Shown here: positions 46,501 to 58,640 of the stretch, piece by piece | Layout: every line of letters starts with the position of its first letter | Numbering within the stretch: position 1 is the first letter of the stretch | DNA from: Manduca sexta | Taxonomy: Eukaryota > Arthropoda > Insecta > Lepidoptera > Sphingidae | DNA: 64,000 nt | NCBI RefSeq assembly: GCF_014839805.1 | Contig: NC_051139.1 | Location: forward strand, 3,100,001 to 3,164,000 | Direction: 5' to 3' | Position numbers and translations under genes: made by a program | The notes under the pieces: generated by a model | Database searches by the model: none | Told to the model about the DNA's origin: nothing | The model's input: the letters and a program-made list of their open reading frames with translations, nothing else

Positions 46501-47769
46501 TAAAAGTCATGTGTGATAGAAATTCGATAATACCGTGGCGTAGGTTGATTGCTGCTCCAAGGCGTCGAGCAAGAGCGAACAAAGGATGACTTTAACAAAA
46601 CAAACAATAACCCCACGACCTTACCTTCCTCTCTGTCTACGGGTGCATGCGACAAAATATAAAACTAAGTTATAATTTTTTAAAGGTTTTATTACATTTT
46701 CGCACCAAGGTCTGCCTCTACCAGCAAACTACATCTTTATTTATTTTAACGTCACGTTAGATGTTGAGTATAATCTGTCCGTGATAGTGACAGTTTAAAG
46801 TCGAAGTAATAAGGTTCTGCGTCAGTTTCCTTGATTGGATTTTATGATGAAGTATAGGCAGAAGAGGCAAAGGACCCAGAGGTTGAAACCCGAAGATGGT
46901 CGGACTAGACCCCCGAACTCCTGAAGATCCCTATCAGCACCGCTCTTCATCAGGTGACGGATCGTACCAACTGGAAACAGATTTCGAAACGCAGAAGGAG
47001 TCATGATCCTCAGTAATGGGGTAACGACTAAGAACTTCGGGGACCCGCAGTGAAACTTAAGACCTCGGTCAGGCACTCAATAGAGTCTCTTGTGGTGTGA
47101 CATGACGCCGACAATACTTGAATCCTAGTCTGGGGTTAACTCAGATTTTTATGTTTTTTTTATTTTATTTAAAAGAAAAGTTACAGCTACTTTGATATTG
47201 AATAAATAAATAATAATCATTATTTTTTATTTCAAGTTCACCCCACACTGAACCCAAGATCATATCTTAACAATAATAACCGCCTATTAAATAATAAGTT
47301 GTAAACGCAAAACATAATATCGAGTTAGTCATAAATCTCAAACCATCACTTTCACGTAATGGGCGAGGCGGCGCGACGACTTTCTCGCCGACTCGGACGC
47401 GCGTGACGTCACACGATGCGCATGTGAGTAATGGTATCCCAACATTCCGAGGGGAAAATCCTAATGTCAGTATACTGGTGATGATGTTGAAACCAATGGT
47501 CCATGAGAATCAAATGAAAACCTAGCAATATTTGAATTCACTATGTACAGTACTTCCACTAACAATTTGCTATATCTTGCCATAGTCTCTGGGTAAAACG
47601 TCTATCGACATGCTTTTGCTTATGAAAGCCAGTGGGAAATAAAAAAGGTCAAAAAAAGGGGCGCAGAAATATTTTCCGGCCGGAATGAAACGGGCCACAG
47701 TAAACTGATCCAATTGCACCTGTTCATAAGCAGGATCTAGACAGAGTGTCGACTGACGAAATTTTTGGT
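46501..47769. other. Unannotated stretch with a GC-richer unassigned block
   Basis: 46840-47110 is GC-richer and compositionally distinct ('gaagatggtcggactagacc', 'ccgctcttcatcaggtgacg') with an 84-codon minus frame (46822-47076). It may be a retroelement remnant. 47340-47420 is CpG-rich and contains TGACGTCA (47404-47411), possibly regulatory. Confidence 0.3.
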
Positions 47770-48275
47770 CACATAAATCCTTTCAAAAACACATTTACCC
47801 AAGTTCCGAGTAACACACAACCTAAGCATACACCAATGTTTGATTGATAAAAATCTAAAGCAAACAACTTAATCCAATATTGGTTCAAAAACGTCCAGAC
47901 ATAACCGTAGGTATCGTCGGGTGCCGAGAGATGCAACTCCTCGCGTTCAATGTGGTTACAGAGAGACTCAAAAAAAGAACTCTCAAAGATCAATCACTTC
48001 AATGACACAAATCTATGCGAGTATCATTTACCCACAAATTCCTAGTACTATCCCCATAGGACACAAACCAATATTTGATCGATAACAATCCAAAGCAAAC
48101 AGCCTGGAGCCAATGTTTGGACTCGCTCGCCGAAGGTATGTGGGCGCGGCGAGTGCTCGTGAAATGTTGAACAAACCTTCACATTTAGCCGTTATCAACA
48201 GCCGGTTAATAGAGTTGCTTGGAGTATCGAGTACAGTATCTTTGGAATATATTGGAAAATGATAGCTGGCCATAT
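47770..48275 (-). repeat. Two diverged tandem units with conserved minus-strand reading
   Basis: Units about 47770-48005 and 48010-48275, offset about 235 bp. Minus-strand translations share KLFALDFYQSNIGVCLG..VLLG and RLFALDCYRSNIGLCPMGIVLG, and upstream both have an AP..TY segment. Several nucleotide differences fall at third codon positions (for example TTA/TTG, AAC/AAT, TGC/TGT). This hints that the ancestor was translated. The frames (47769-47993, 48028-48273) are separate and short, and no family is recognised. They may be pseudo-exons or an unidentified element. Confidence 0.45.
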
Positions 48276-48284
48276 AAATTCATC

Positions 48285-48470
48285 TACGACGTGGTAGGTC
48301 TTTGGAATGTGAGAGCTTGAGTTATCACCGCTTTGTTTATTTCTGCAGGCAAGCAATAGTATAGAGGCGCTGTTGTGATCTTGTTTGAAGGGCCACTAGC
48401 TAGCTACACTTAGCCAGTACAATTATGGCCATAATACTCTTTGATGAGCAATAAATATTACAATCCCTAC
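48285..48470 (+). mobile_element. Interspersed repeat family C, copy 2
   Basis: 'aggtctttggaatgtgagag', 'tatttctgcaggcaagcaat', 'gcgctgttgtgatcttg' and 'agccagtacaattatgg' follow the order of the copy at 38765-39110; the A-rich end is missing. A short SINE B-like piece (minus) follows at about 48502-48552. Confidence 0.5.
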
Positions 48471-48552
48471 GTGGCTAGTGTTGTATTATCCAATATATTA
48501 TGATTTTGAGCGAGCCTATCGCCATATTAAACAGCAACTCCAGTCCCAAACA

Positions 48553-50017
48553 ATTTCTAAATCAAAAAGCTCATACAAATATTCCTATTAGCATTGAACT
48601 CCAAATAACCAGATAAAAAATGGTCTAATTACACATAATCTGTTCTTTAAATGGGAATATCCCTAGGTCTCATTCAAGTATACTTCTGGCCAGCCACAAA
48701 ACAAATGAATATTGATCAGCTAATTTGATTAGTGATACCCGATCAATGAGTTTCCACTTTCGACCATTACTCGTTTCGGTACCACGAACCCATCGCAGCA
48801 TAAATAAAACATCAGTTCGAGTTTTCTCCTCATGTTTAACGTTTACACGAGTTTGACAACCTATGTAAAATCGGAATGATGCAAAAACAGCACATACAGA
48901 AAGTAAATATAAAATACCGATATACAATAAATGTAGAAATAAAAAAAATTATAGAAAAGTGATAAAAGGAATGAATATTCACTCTCAGATACGATTTTGC
49001 CTGAGTAAAGTTCAGAATTATTAATATTATATAGGATATAGTTGTTTCCATAACTGCTACACTTTTGTAGGTACACAAATTATTTGTTATTTTCGATTTT
49101 AAACATACTAAGAGTATTAATTTTATTTAAATAGAATATATTTTACCTTAAATTATAATGTCCCTTATCTTTGCTAAATATTTATTACACGACACATTCT
49201 ATTGTAAAGCAATTTGAGTGTTAACGCGTTATTTATTGATCTCAAATACTCCTTCACTTTTGTAAACGTTATCTATGATCTTGATGAAAAAAAACTCAGC
49301 TTTTGAATGCAGTAGGTCGGTGTCTGAAGTATGTTATTTAAAGTATTCATTGGGTTATTTTTTAATTCTAATTGCCAGTTACTGGATTTTACCGTAAATA
49401 CTCCGGGTGGCTATTGTCAATGCCATTTTTGCTCTCTTTTTCTCTTTAACAGTTATTGGTGTTACTTTCAACTTAAATGCAAAGATTATAATTAAATACA
49501 CCGTTTCAACCAATCTTTATAATTTTGTAAATATTCACACCCTTTTATTTTTCAATATTAGTTAAGGACGGAAACTTTTTTTATATAGTTGTAATCAAAC
49601 CAGTAACGTCTTATCTCAACTCATTCAGACCTCCACGGAAGTCTTTAATACATCAACACTAAACAGGAAGCTTCTTACAAGTGTTAACAAGCACGATGCT
49701 TTGTTTTCCCGACGGTGTCAAGAAACAAAACTGATAAATATTTGTATAAAACAGAAGCGAAGTTTAAAACAAGGTAAGTAAGTACATTGTTTAAATTACT
49801 TAATATTTAGACTTGGCATACGAGGTTATTGACGTGTGGGATGTGGGCTTTACAATTGACAACATTTAATTTTTTCAACATACCAAAATGTTTATATTTT
49901 ATGAAACTAGATCTAAAATGATGAGACCCATATTTTTTCTTTTTTCGAAATGCAGAGATTTTCATTCATGATTTTCACTTTGAATTTTGTTTTATTTTAA
50001 AACGACGTAAGCTCAAA
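48553..50017. other. Unannotated AT-rich stretch
   Basis: Overlapping minus frames at 48670-49078 encode low-complexity, aromatic-rich sequence and are not convincing genes. Confidence 0.4.
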
Positions 50018-50233
50018 TGACGTCACATATACGGCTTAAACAATGACAGCTTTTGCAGTAAAAAAAAAATGAAGTGACAGTTTTTTGTTTCTGTCTCTCG
50101 TTGAAAGTCGACAGTTGTGACGTATCTATTGTAATATTGACGGCATTGACAAATGACGGTGTTCTGCTAGTTTTTTAAATAAATAATAAGGTGGACCAAG
50201 GAACTATTTCATTCAAACGTATATGTGACGTCA
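50018..50233. repeat. Element-like block with perfect 16-bp inverted repeats containing CRE
   Basis: TGACGTCACATATACG (50018-50033) and its exact complement (50218-50233) face each other across 184 bp. Looser similarity extends outward ('ctcaaatgacg' against 'cgtcatcaag'). This may be the subterminal part of a MITE or simply paired CRE sites. Confidence 0.4.
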
Positions 50234-51363
50234 TCAAGCATTTTTCGGTTTTAATTTTTTTCTCCGAAATTAAGTATTAAAAAATATTAAAATTCATAAT
50301 CGAACTCAGAGTAGAAAAATTAAACGGTATTTTTGTTTTAGGCACGTTTACATTTTGAAATGTTGTCAATTATTCGATCATCGTTTCCTTTGCATAAGTT
50401 GATACCAAAGAGTATAAACCAACATCTTCAGAAGCTCTCAAATGTCTGTGTTAGGTCAGAGATCAGATGCAGAAGGCAGTATTGCGGGACATGACACGAA
50501 TTGTGAGGGAGATTTCTCACTTTGAATCCTTAAGCATTTGTGTCTTGGGTCTTGTGCTTCGCCATCGAGGTGATTCGTATTCTTTATTTATTAAGATATA
50601 AAAAAAGTTTAAAAATGTTACTTTTTGAATTCAAGAGTAAGTATATTGTTTCAGCTCGGGATATTACCATTTTATAAGTACCTCGAATTATAGTATGTAT
50701 AATAGTAATAATTATATCTATAAATATATTTATATGCAACTATTAATAAACTCGTGTTTTGTTTGAATGCCGTAATAACAGTATCCAACTAATCTAATAA
50801 TTCAGTAATCCCTTATCATTTATAATTTAATTTAAATAAGCGATTGAAAATAAAATTTTGCTACGGCTGTTAGTCTAGTAAAACTGGGGTTTGGATAACT
50901 TTTACTAAATATCGAAGTGCACTTAGATCAACGAACTTTGCTTTATCAAGTTCAATTTCTTCAAGACGCGTTTGAAAGTAGTTGTTATGGAAGTGGTTTT
51001 ATGGTCTTGTTCTTATCACTTATCAGATAAGGAACGCATTTTAGACAACTTTCTCGAGGCAGGGACACTACACCAAAAATTTTGTACGCAAAAAATTCAT
51101 AAACACGAAAATATTATCTGCAATATGAAGGTAATTTCAAAAAAGAATCTACATAAAATTACAAACTGTCATGTAGCAGAATAATATTTTGGGAAAATTA
51201 TCTTGTTGTTTTCATATAATTTGACCACAGAATCACCTGAGGAAAACGGAAAATATGCACTTCATGAACGTGACAATAAAGTAATTATACATATTATAAT
51301 TAATATGATAGAAGCAAAGTTGTTTGCAATTTCTTATAATATATGATAGGGAAAATACTGTAT
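50234..51363. other. Unannotated stretch
   Basis: No supported gene. The frame 50972-51184 has no recognisable domain. Confidence 0.4.
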
Positions 51364-51790
51364 AAAAACTGGACAAGTACGAGTTGGACTCGCACAACGA
51401 GGGTTCCGTACAAACTTGTAGATAAGGTAAGTTCGTGCTGTGTTAATAATAATTTTATAATAGTAAATTCGCTTATTTTGTTACTAAACTACTTTTTTTC
51501 AGGTGTTTCAAGTTCTCAGACGTTTTCCCTTACATGTGTTGTGAGATATGACTTCTTGCCTAATTTCACGATTCTAGGTAAACGGAAAGTACGCTGATAT
51601 TCCCTTGTGAAATCACATTAATTTACTACAAGTGTTTTTTTATAGATGAAAGAAACCGTAAACCTGTGTATTTGATATAAATTTAAACTTGATACGTCTA
51701 CACATTCCTAATAAAAAGGGCCTTGACATACGACGGACAATATAGTCATCAATATATAACTGTTTCTTTTGAGATAGGGAACCCTAAAAA
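51364..51790 (+). repeat. Dispersed repeat bearing 'agggttccgtac' and 'gggaaccctaaaa'
   Basis: Begins 'ctggacaagtacgagttgga' and 'ctcgcacaacgagggttccg', passes 'ttcacgattctaggtaaacg', and ends 'gagatagggaaccctaaaaa'. The GGTTCCGTAC and GGGAACCCTA motifs are partly inverted. I recall closely similar blocks in many lepidopteran genomes; the transposon class is not certain. The 84-codon frame 51343-51597 lies within it. Confidence 0.5.
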
Positions 51791-52114
51791 TGTACACTTA
51801 TCTCTTAATATTGATTCATACTCATTTAATTTGATAGACACTGCAATATCATTTGCAATCAATCCAATTAATTGCAACACGTCTCCTAACTAACTCTAAA
51901 TCTCTATCACCAATAAACGTATAATTTGTTAACGATTAAATCCATATAGAATACGTATTGCGCTGTAATTCAACAAATAAATTTCTCAACATTAGTGTGG
52001 AAAGCGTCAGTTTCTCTGCCATCGAGTGATGGTAGAAATCATTCATTCCACTAACGTCTTTAACGTATTGAGTTTGTTCTGTTCGCAAAACGGTAATTTG
52101 CCGCCTATGATGAG

Positions 52115-52614
52115 NNNNNNNNNNNNNNNNNNNNNNNNNNNNNNNNNNNNNNNNNNNNNNNNNNNNNNNNNNNNNNNNNNNNNNNNNNNNNNNNNNNNNN
52201 NNNNNNNNNNNNNNNNNNNNNNNNNNNNNNNNNNNNNNNNNNNNNNNNNNNNNNNNNNNNNNNNNNNNNNNNNNNNNNNNNNNNNNNNNNNNNNNNNNNN
52301 NNNNNNNNNNNNNNNNNNNNNNNNNNNNNNNNNNNNNNNNNNNNNNNNNNNNNNNNNNNNNNNNNNNNNNNNNNNNNNNNNNNNNNNNNNNNNNNNNNNN
52401 NNNNNNNNNNNNNNNNNNNNNNNNNNNNNNNNNNNNNNNNNNNNNNNNNNNNNNNNNNNNNNNNNNNNNNNNNNNNNNNNNNNNNNNNNNNNNNNNNNNN
52501 NNNNNNNNNNNNNNNNNNNNNNNNNNNNNNNNNNNNNNNNNNNNNNNNNNNNNNNNNNNNNNNNNNNNNNNNNNNNNNNNNNNNNNNNNNNNNNNNNNNN
52601 NNNNNNNNNNNNNN
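52115..52614. other. Assembly gap, exactly 500 N
   Basis: A run of exactly 500 N, the conventional placeholder for a gap of unknown size. Open frames spanning it (52026-52679, 52105-52626) are meaningless. The hippo exon begins 165 bp away, so following exons of that gene could lie in the gap. Confidence 0.99.
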
Positions 52615-52779
52615 CGATATTGTCATTTCTTGTAATTTTGCTAATGCATATGCTGCTGGTGTGTCAATTTTATAAATAAATAAAACTTTATTTCGCTAGA
52701 TAATGTCTACTATCTCGATAGTGAAATATAAAAAGCACATCAAATTTGATAAGACATACTTTTAATATCAATTTCTCAC

Positions 52780-52883
52780 CTTGTAAACGCTGCCATACTG
52801 ACCCTTCGCCAACTTGCATATTATATCGAACACCTCTTCAGGTTGCCGCGTGAGACTCATCTTCTGATAACTTCTTTAGTTCG
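52780..52883 (-). CDS. Hippo (MST-type Ste20 kinase) exon, N-terminus to glycine-rich loop
   Basis: On the minus strand, acceptor 'tttattgttacag' (ending 52884) and donor AAG|GTGAGA (after 52780) bound a 104-nt exon. It reads ELKKLSE in one frame, then SLTRQPEEVFDIICKL in another, then AKGQYGSVYK. Hippo/MST1/2 kinases have at this place LKKLxExSLTxxPEEVFDxxxKLGEGSYGSVYK, so identity is clear. Hippo phosphorylates Warts with Salvador and restrains Yorkie in growth control. Three single-base departures are inferred: an extra base near 52859, a missing G near 52809-52810, and an extra base near 52798-52799. The last two turn the nucleotide-binding loop GEGS into AKGQ. An ATG at 52860-52858 could start SLTRQ, but the family reading continues upstream. 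Intact splice sites argue against a processed pseudogene; assembly error by the gap is likely. No other kinase exon was seen in the window. Confidence 0.8.
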
Positions 52884-54679
52884 CTGTAACAATAAATATT
52901 CATTTATATTTTCCTCTTTCGCTGATCAATTGACTTCACCTATAATATATAATTTTAGTCATATTTCTGTATTATTAACCAACAAGGAAGTTTGTGGAAT
53001 TGACTAGAACACTAGGTAAAACATATCTCGTTTGCAAGAGTCCCTCTGTATAGTAATCTCCTGGAGCACTTATAAGCACTGTTGTATATGTATAGGTGAT
53101 ATTGAAGCCAATTTAAAGAGGAATATTGAGACTTTACGTCATATATTTAAAGCTCACTGTGTAGTGCAAACAATATATTAAGATTTCTAGGAAGGTGCTG
53201 TTCATGAGCGCCGCGGGTACCATCAGGCGAAAGACACGTTCTTTATTTATTGAAATAATAAAAATTATTATAATTCTAAAGGTATGTTAAATATACATTT
53301 GATATTTGGATGCTTTTTAGAAATAAAATTAGAAACAGTTGAACAGATTTGGCTGAAATTGTACTCGGGTAGACATGTCTTGATTAACACATTGGTTTCT
53401 TCTATCCCGGTAATTTGCTCCCATGGGAAATAATATATTTTTTAATCTAATTTTTAAATACGTGGCTTTATGAATCGCTATAGAGGTTTAGGGACTATTG
53501 TAGCGAGAATTGCTAATCACGCTAGGAAGCCGCGAGCATCACCAAGTAATATATTCAATGAGTACAAGCTTCTAGAGACAAAATTCACTCCTAAAAGATC
53601 AAGGCTGGTCCGTTAGCATCCAACGGCTTTTTTGTCTTTCCTATATCTATTTTGTCTATACTAAATTAATTGAACACAAGTTTCCGCCGTTCAAGGTCGC
53701 TAATTAACATTTATGAGTAGACAGACGAGTCTACAAACTACTTTTCTGCAACTAAGATCTGCGTTTACATATGGTAGTTAGGCTATATCCAGCTTGAATG
53801 GCATGGCTGATTCAATCGCGTAGTTTTATACCTTAATAGAACAAAAACAATGACATTATAGAACGCCTTAGGATTCCTCATTTTTTTTAATTTCCGTACA
53901 AGGTCGGCAAGAGACTTATTCTTTAGCCTATAATATGTGTATACGCTGCTGGTGACCAGTTACCACCAGGTGATAATATATTTTCTAGATTCTATAAAAT
54001 AAAACACTTAATTTAATAACTCAAGTTTCAATGAGTTTATCAAGTTGATAGAACAACATTACAAACTTATTTAATTACAAGTTGAACAATAAAAAAATCA
54101 ACACAACACGATGAAGATCAAATAAAGGTCTTAGCACACTATTTTAAAAGAGCTGACGAAGTATGTTTTTCATAGGCGCTGAGCGCCCAGCGCATGCTTA
54201 CTTACCTACCATAAAGCAAGTAAAGGTAAAGTTTTTAAATACATCGCGTTTACTATACGCCTGGTTGCGTTAGTCCAGCTTGTACACAGACAATCACAAT
54301 TTCTAGTAATTCATAAAATAACTACACAACACAACAATAGAGTATTCGTGAGATTAGTAATTTCCCTAGAGATGGACTGACCGTATAGTATCCAGCAGCT
54401 AATCTTATTCGAGGATAGTAATTACCTTTCGTGCGGCACGGACGGCGAGTCTAATTAGTTTTCTTATGATTTATTATTGGCTTTCTTGACCTTTAGTTTA
54501 GATCATCTTGTGCGTGTGTACATTTGTGGTTATTATTTGCTCGGTACTTCTGTGTATCTTATGTCGTGTTAAATCCACGCACATTCTGATATCTATTGGC
54601 GAGTTCATAGTTTTTATTGGTCCCACCATCCCATTTACCATCAGGTTTATTTTAATATTGCGATGCAAAGGTAACAAAT
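52884..54679. other. Probable hippo intron, no other feature
   Basis: If transcription runs on the minus strand, this is sequence upstream of the hippo exon. No repeat or exon recognised. A donor-like 'GTAG|GTAAGT' on the minus strand at about 54206-54215 is preceded by a reading frame that ends in a stop and does not join to the exon. Confidence 0.35.
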
Positions 54680-54918
54680 TACACACATACGACCACAAAT
54701 AGGTAGACAGAGGCAAACTGGTGCACAAACTTTCCGCCGTGTGTATTCCGTTCGATGATGTAATAGGGACCGGGCCTATCGCCATATTAGGCACAAATTC
54801 CAGACTCTGAGGTGATAATGTCGAAAAATTCAATAACACTGCCCGACTCGGTGATCGAACCCGAAACCTCAACACTACAGTCGTACCGAAATACAACTAC
54901 GCGACCTACACCAAGGTA
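54680..54918 (-). mobile_element. tRNA-derived SINE, family B, near full length
   Basis: Minus-strand copy. B box GGTTCGATCACC-like (around 54850-54860, one base changed), 'ggagtctggaatttgtgcc' form, 'gcgataggcccggtcc', and 'cagtttgcctctgtcta'. The minus frame 54498-54896 is largely this SINE. Confidence 0.7.
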
Positions 54919-55234
54919 TCAAAAATAATTAAAAATTCTAATAAAAGTAATGTACTAAAACAATATTTACAAGACCAGAGAGGCTAATCGTTTAAAACAG
55001 GCATCCGTTTTTTAAACATTAGGCTCTATTCATAATAAAAAATACGTTCGCCTGAGAAGTGAGAATGCATAATAAGTATTATACAAAATCAAATGGAATG
55101 TAGTTATACTACCGCAAAGACTGGATCTTAATGCAATATGCAACTAATGGGATGTCGGTAAAGTTTATTACGTTCCAATTTCTTTCCATTATCATTGGAA
55201 GAATACTGAATTTTAGGTACTGTTCATAATATTA
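54919..55234. other. Unannotated stretch
   Basis: 'aggctctattcataataaa' at about 55021 resembles a MITE end of the 22675/44599 type, but no partner end is visible. Confidence 0.3.
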
Positions 55235-55426
55235 TCTATACTAATATTATAAGTATTAAAGTTTGTGAGTTTGTTTATTTGTTCGTAGGAACTAATCTCT
55301 GGAACTACTACACCGAATTTGAAAACTCCTTCGCCAATAGAATGTTACATTAGTCCTGGCTGCTATAGGCCACTTTTATCTTGGAAAATCTTTTTAGGCG
55401 AGCCGATCTGCGGCGAAAGTAAGTAG
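55235..55426 (+). mobile_element. Helitron-like element, decayed 3' end
   Basis: Starts TCTATACTAATATTATAAGT after an A, with 'gtttgtgagtttgtttattt' and 'ctctggaactactacaccga'. It ends 'gatctgcggcgaaagtaa' and GTAG where CTAG is expected. Confidence 0.55.
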
Positions 55427-56269
55427 CATCATATATGCAAACTGCATAACAATGTTATCTGAAGAATCTACATTATCAAGAACCATGTTATTACGATAAG
55501 GTGTTACGGCTAACAGGCGCCATTATTTATATGCAATATCACAAGTGGATCTACATAACGTTATCAGATAGCAGAACAATCGATATTCGACTACCGTTTT
55601 AATTAAACAGCACTTCACTATTTATTTATGAATACATAGGTATGTTACATCATTTTTTCCAAAATTACAATTCATGGTTTTGAGTTTGCCTAACTCTTTT
55701 GCGTGCAAATTTACCAAATATCATTGTAAAGATCAAACAGCTTCTGCATATAATGAGTTTCAATTACATACAACGTAATGATCATAACTACTAATTCAAT
55801 ACATCAATCACAATCTTACTCCATCGAGCAGGTTTACAAACACACCGCACCCGATCGACTTTCATATAGTGTAGTAAATGAGATTTTTATACCACTTGAG
55901 AGAGCTCGTAGAATAATAAAAAAGCGATAAAATACGCCCCAACTCTCTTTCGGTCTTTCATTTTTGGGTTCTCATCAATTGTATAGATTGTGAAGATTGT
56001 AGGTTAGCTAGGCGAGGACGTGTATTGTTTACAGGAATTAGTTTCCCAAACTCCTTATCATGAGTGCTCCTAGTATTTAGTTTGCTTTCTACCCGAATAG
56101 TCTTCTTTGTGTGTAACTCGTTGCATGCTAGTATTCTCTACTAAGTCTTAACATTCTATATTCATTAATTTAATCTTTACATCATTACAGTGGACAATTA
56201 ATATTTCTAACTCTTTCCTATCTTTCTATTTGATTAAATTCGTTACGGGATAATGACAAATTAGTTTTC
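55427..56269. other. Unannotated stretch
   Basis: No gene or repeat supported. Confidence 0.4.
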
Positions 56270-56380
56270 CCTGAGACTCGCCGAGCTTCACTGCTCGGTG
56301 TCATAAAATGTGTGCCACTACTGATCCTGGCTTACAGGAGTTGTAGTAGTGGGTCTGAGGAAGAGAAAATCTCTGTAATA
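56270..56380. other. Two adjacent stem-loops
   Basis: 'gccgagcttcactgctcgg' forms a short hairpin. Just after it, 'ccactactgatcctg' and 'caggagttgtagtagtgg' pair around a 5-nt loop, with one side bulge. Conserved-looking but unassigned; it could be part of a repeat. Confidence 0.35.
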
Positions 56381-58507
56381 TTACTTACTCTTTGTTTTGA
56401 CCAGTTTTAAACGTCTTACGTTAACTTCTTATATCAGAATTATCATTTCATTGCAAATTTTACAAAATATACCCAAGAACCGCCACTTGGAAGAACTAAC
56501 ACCACGCGAAATTAACGTGCAACCAATTAACAAAACATGTGGACTGAATGAAAAACAAATTGGCCTGTTAATGAAACGGAAGCTCATTGCGCGTACATAT
56601 CAAAGGGAACGTTGTGATGGTCGATTAATAAGCGGTTAACGGGCTTATTGCTTGGCTTCTTCCGCATATGTATAATTACTACGAAATTTACGCTTTTTGT
56701 CTATCCAAAGGTTTTTTCATTAAAAGTGATGCGCGTAGTTTACATAAAAGTAATAGAAAGTCAACATGTGACAAAATCTTAAGTACTCAGAACTCGAGTT
56801 TAACCTTGAAGACCTTATTTTTATCAACTTAAGGTTCGATTTCCAATATTCTTATTGTTTTCATACCACCTAATAACTACTTTACACCAAATTCAATTGT
56901 TAGTATTGGATTAGTCACTAGTTTTACGTCCTCATTTATTAAGTATAGTACAAGAATTGATAAAGTTTCCAAAATCGCATTTTCTATGCTCGTTAAAAAT
57001 AACAATAATATTAATTGACACAGATATATTGTTATGCTTTCACGTTCTCGACAACAGATATTAAAAACAGTTATTATAGATTTAAAAACCAACCCGCATG
57101 GGACATCTGTGACCCAAACCGCCTTATGATTTGACGTCATTTCGCTGAAAAAGAAGAAGAACAATAATTTAGAAACATGCAGCCATTTATTGGAGATCGT
57201 TAAGTCAATGGAAAAATACATTAATTAGGTTTAATATTTCATAATAATTATTAGTATGACTAGGACAAATAATAATATTCTCGAATAGGTAATATTAAAC
57301 TTTGGTTATTGAAAAATATAAATAAAAAAAATATATTGAAATTAAATTTATTGGAATGTTTTATTTAATCTGTTGATGAAGACACATAATAACAATTTAG
57401 TAAAAAAATATAATAAAAGCATAGCTTATTTAATTGAACTAAAAAGACGCAAATTGCAGTATATAATAGCTAAAATCCTGTAAACATAACATACACACTA
57501 CAAACCATTGAAATTCTATAACGGGGAAACAACACAAATAACCTTCCACACTAACCGCTGGCCCAGCTGGCATTAATAATAACCTAATAACAAATGTGTG
57601 ATTAACATTTGTTTTAAAAACCCTTTCACCAACAAAACAATAAATTCACCTCCTTATCGGATCGAGATCGATTGAAAAACAAAACGCTATGCTCGACGGT
57701 CCGGGCGGTCGCAACAAGCTCTCACAATTAATATGTATCGACTTAACTAAATTATATTTAAGGAAAACAAGTTCCAACAACATTAACAGTACATGTGAAT
57801 CACCGCACAGTTATTCACATTTTAATACAAAACCGTATTCAACACAAAAGGAACAATTATGTGAAATTGTTGGGTACACGGCACGCGCTCAGACATTAAC
57901 CAGATGTCTGAAGTGGTCTCAGGTTAATACCGCGTAATGTATAGTCCTACTTGGCAGTGTAATTTTGGCTGAAACGCGGGTTTTATTTATTTATTTATCT
58001 CCGTGTCCTTCACGTCGAAGACGGGTAAAAAGGAAGAAACGCACGCGAATGCCATACTTGCATCTTTTAATAAACTGTCTGGGCTTTATGTTTGATGTGC
58101 TTTTGTTTTTTTTTACGTTTAATATTGCAATATCTACTATACTACTTTAGAAATAAAAGAACTCTATAGCAAAACAAAAGTTTAATAATAAGCAGCTATG
58201 GTGCCCGACCAGAAAACTACCAAGATTTTATCATAAAAATGGTTCGCTCCGCAACATCCACGCACCAAGCAAAAAATAATAGATAGCAATATGCGATACG
58301 GGCACATCCAAGTGCCAGTGAGGCGAATTGATAAATTCCCGCATCAGCGCAAATATTGATACGATCGACTATTTGCCATCAGTCTGGGATGTATACTCGC
58401 GGTGTACCTACAACTCCGCAGTCCATACAGAGCTGTGTTATTGTTTTGGTAACCATAATATTTATACAATGCAGATGAATTGTTTAACAATGGTGGCTCC
58501 AACTCAC
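56381..58507. other. Unannotated stretch
   Basis: Open frames 56397-56639, 56877-57221, 57689-57937 and 57965-58150 lack recognisable domains. No RNA genes. Confidence 0.4.
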
Positions 58508-58640
58508 CCCTGCGGCCTTTCATTGGCGCTCATTCTGTCTGCGCGTCGTTTCTTGCAGGTGTTGCAGCTGAGAGTGGGTGCTCCTCCCTCCCACACGCCA
58601 CTCTTCCAGAACACCAGTCTTCCCTCACTGTCCATGAGGG
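58508..58640 (-). other. Coding-like GC-rich segment with donor-like end
   Basis: The minus strand is open through MDSEGRLVFWKSGVWEGGAP and TLSCNTCKKRRADRMSANER, followed by PQG, and then meets GGG|GTGAGT at 58508/58507; unspliced, the next codon is a stop. In the other direction a plus frame (58328-58723) is also open and has an acceptor-like TTTCTTGCAG ending at 58558. The strand cannot be decided and no family is recognised. Confidence 0.2.

Noticed and set aside
52026..52679. 217-codon open frame
   Set aside because: Runs through the 500-N gap and has no meaning.
54180..54240. Donor-like site as hippo first exon
   Set aside because: The preceding frame closes with stops and its phase does not join the exon at 52883.
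54498..54896. 132-codon minus frame
   Set aside because: Translation of a SINE B copy and flank.
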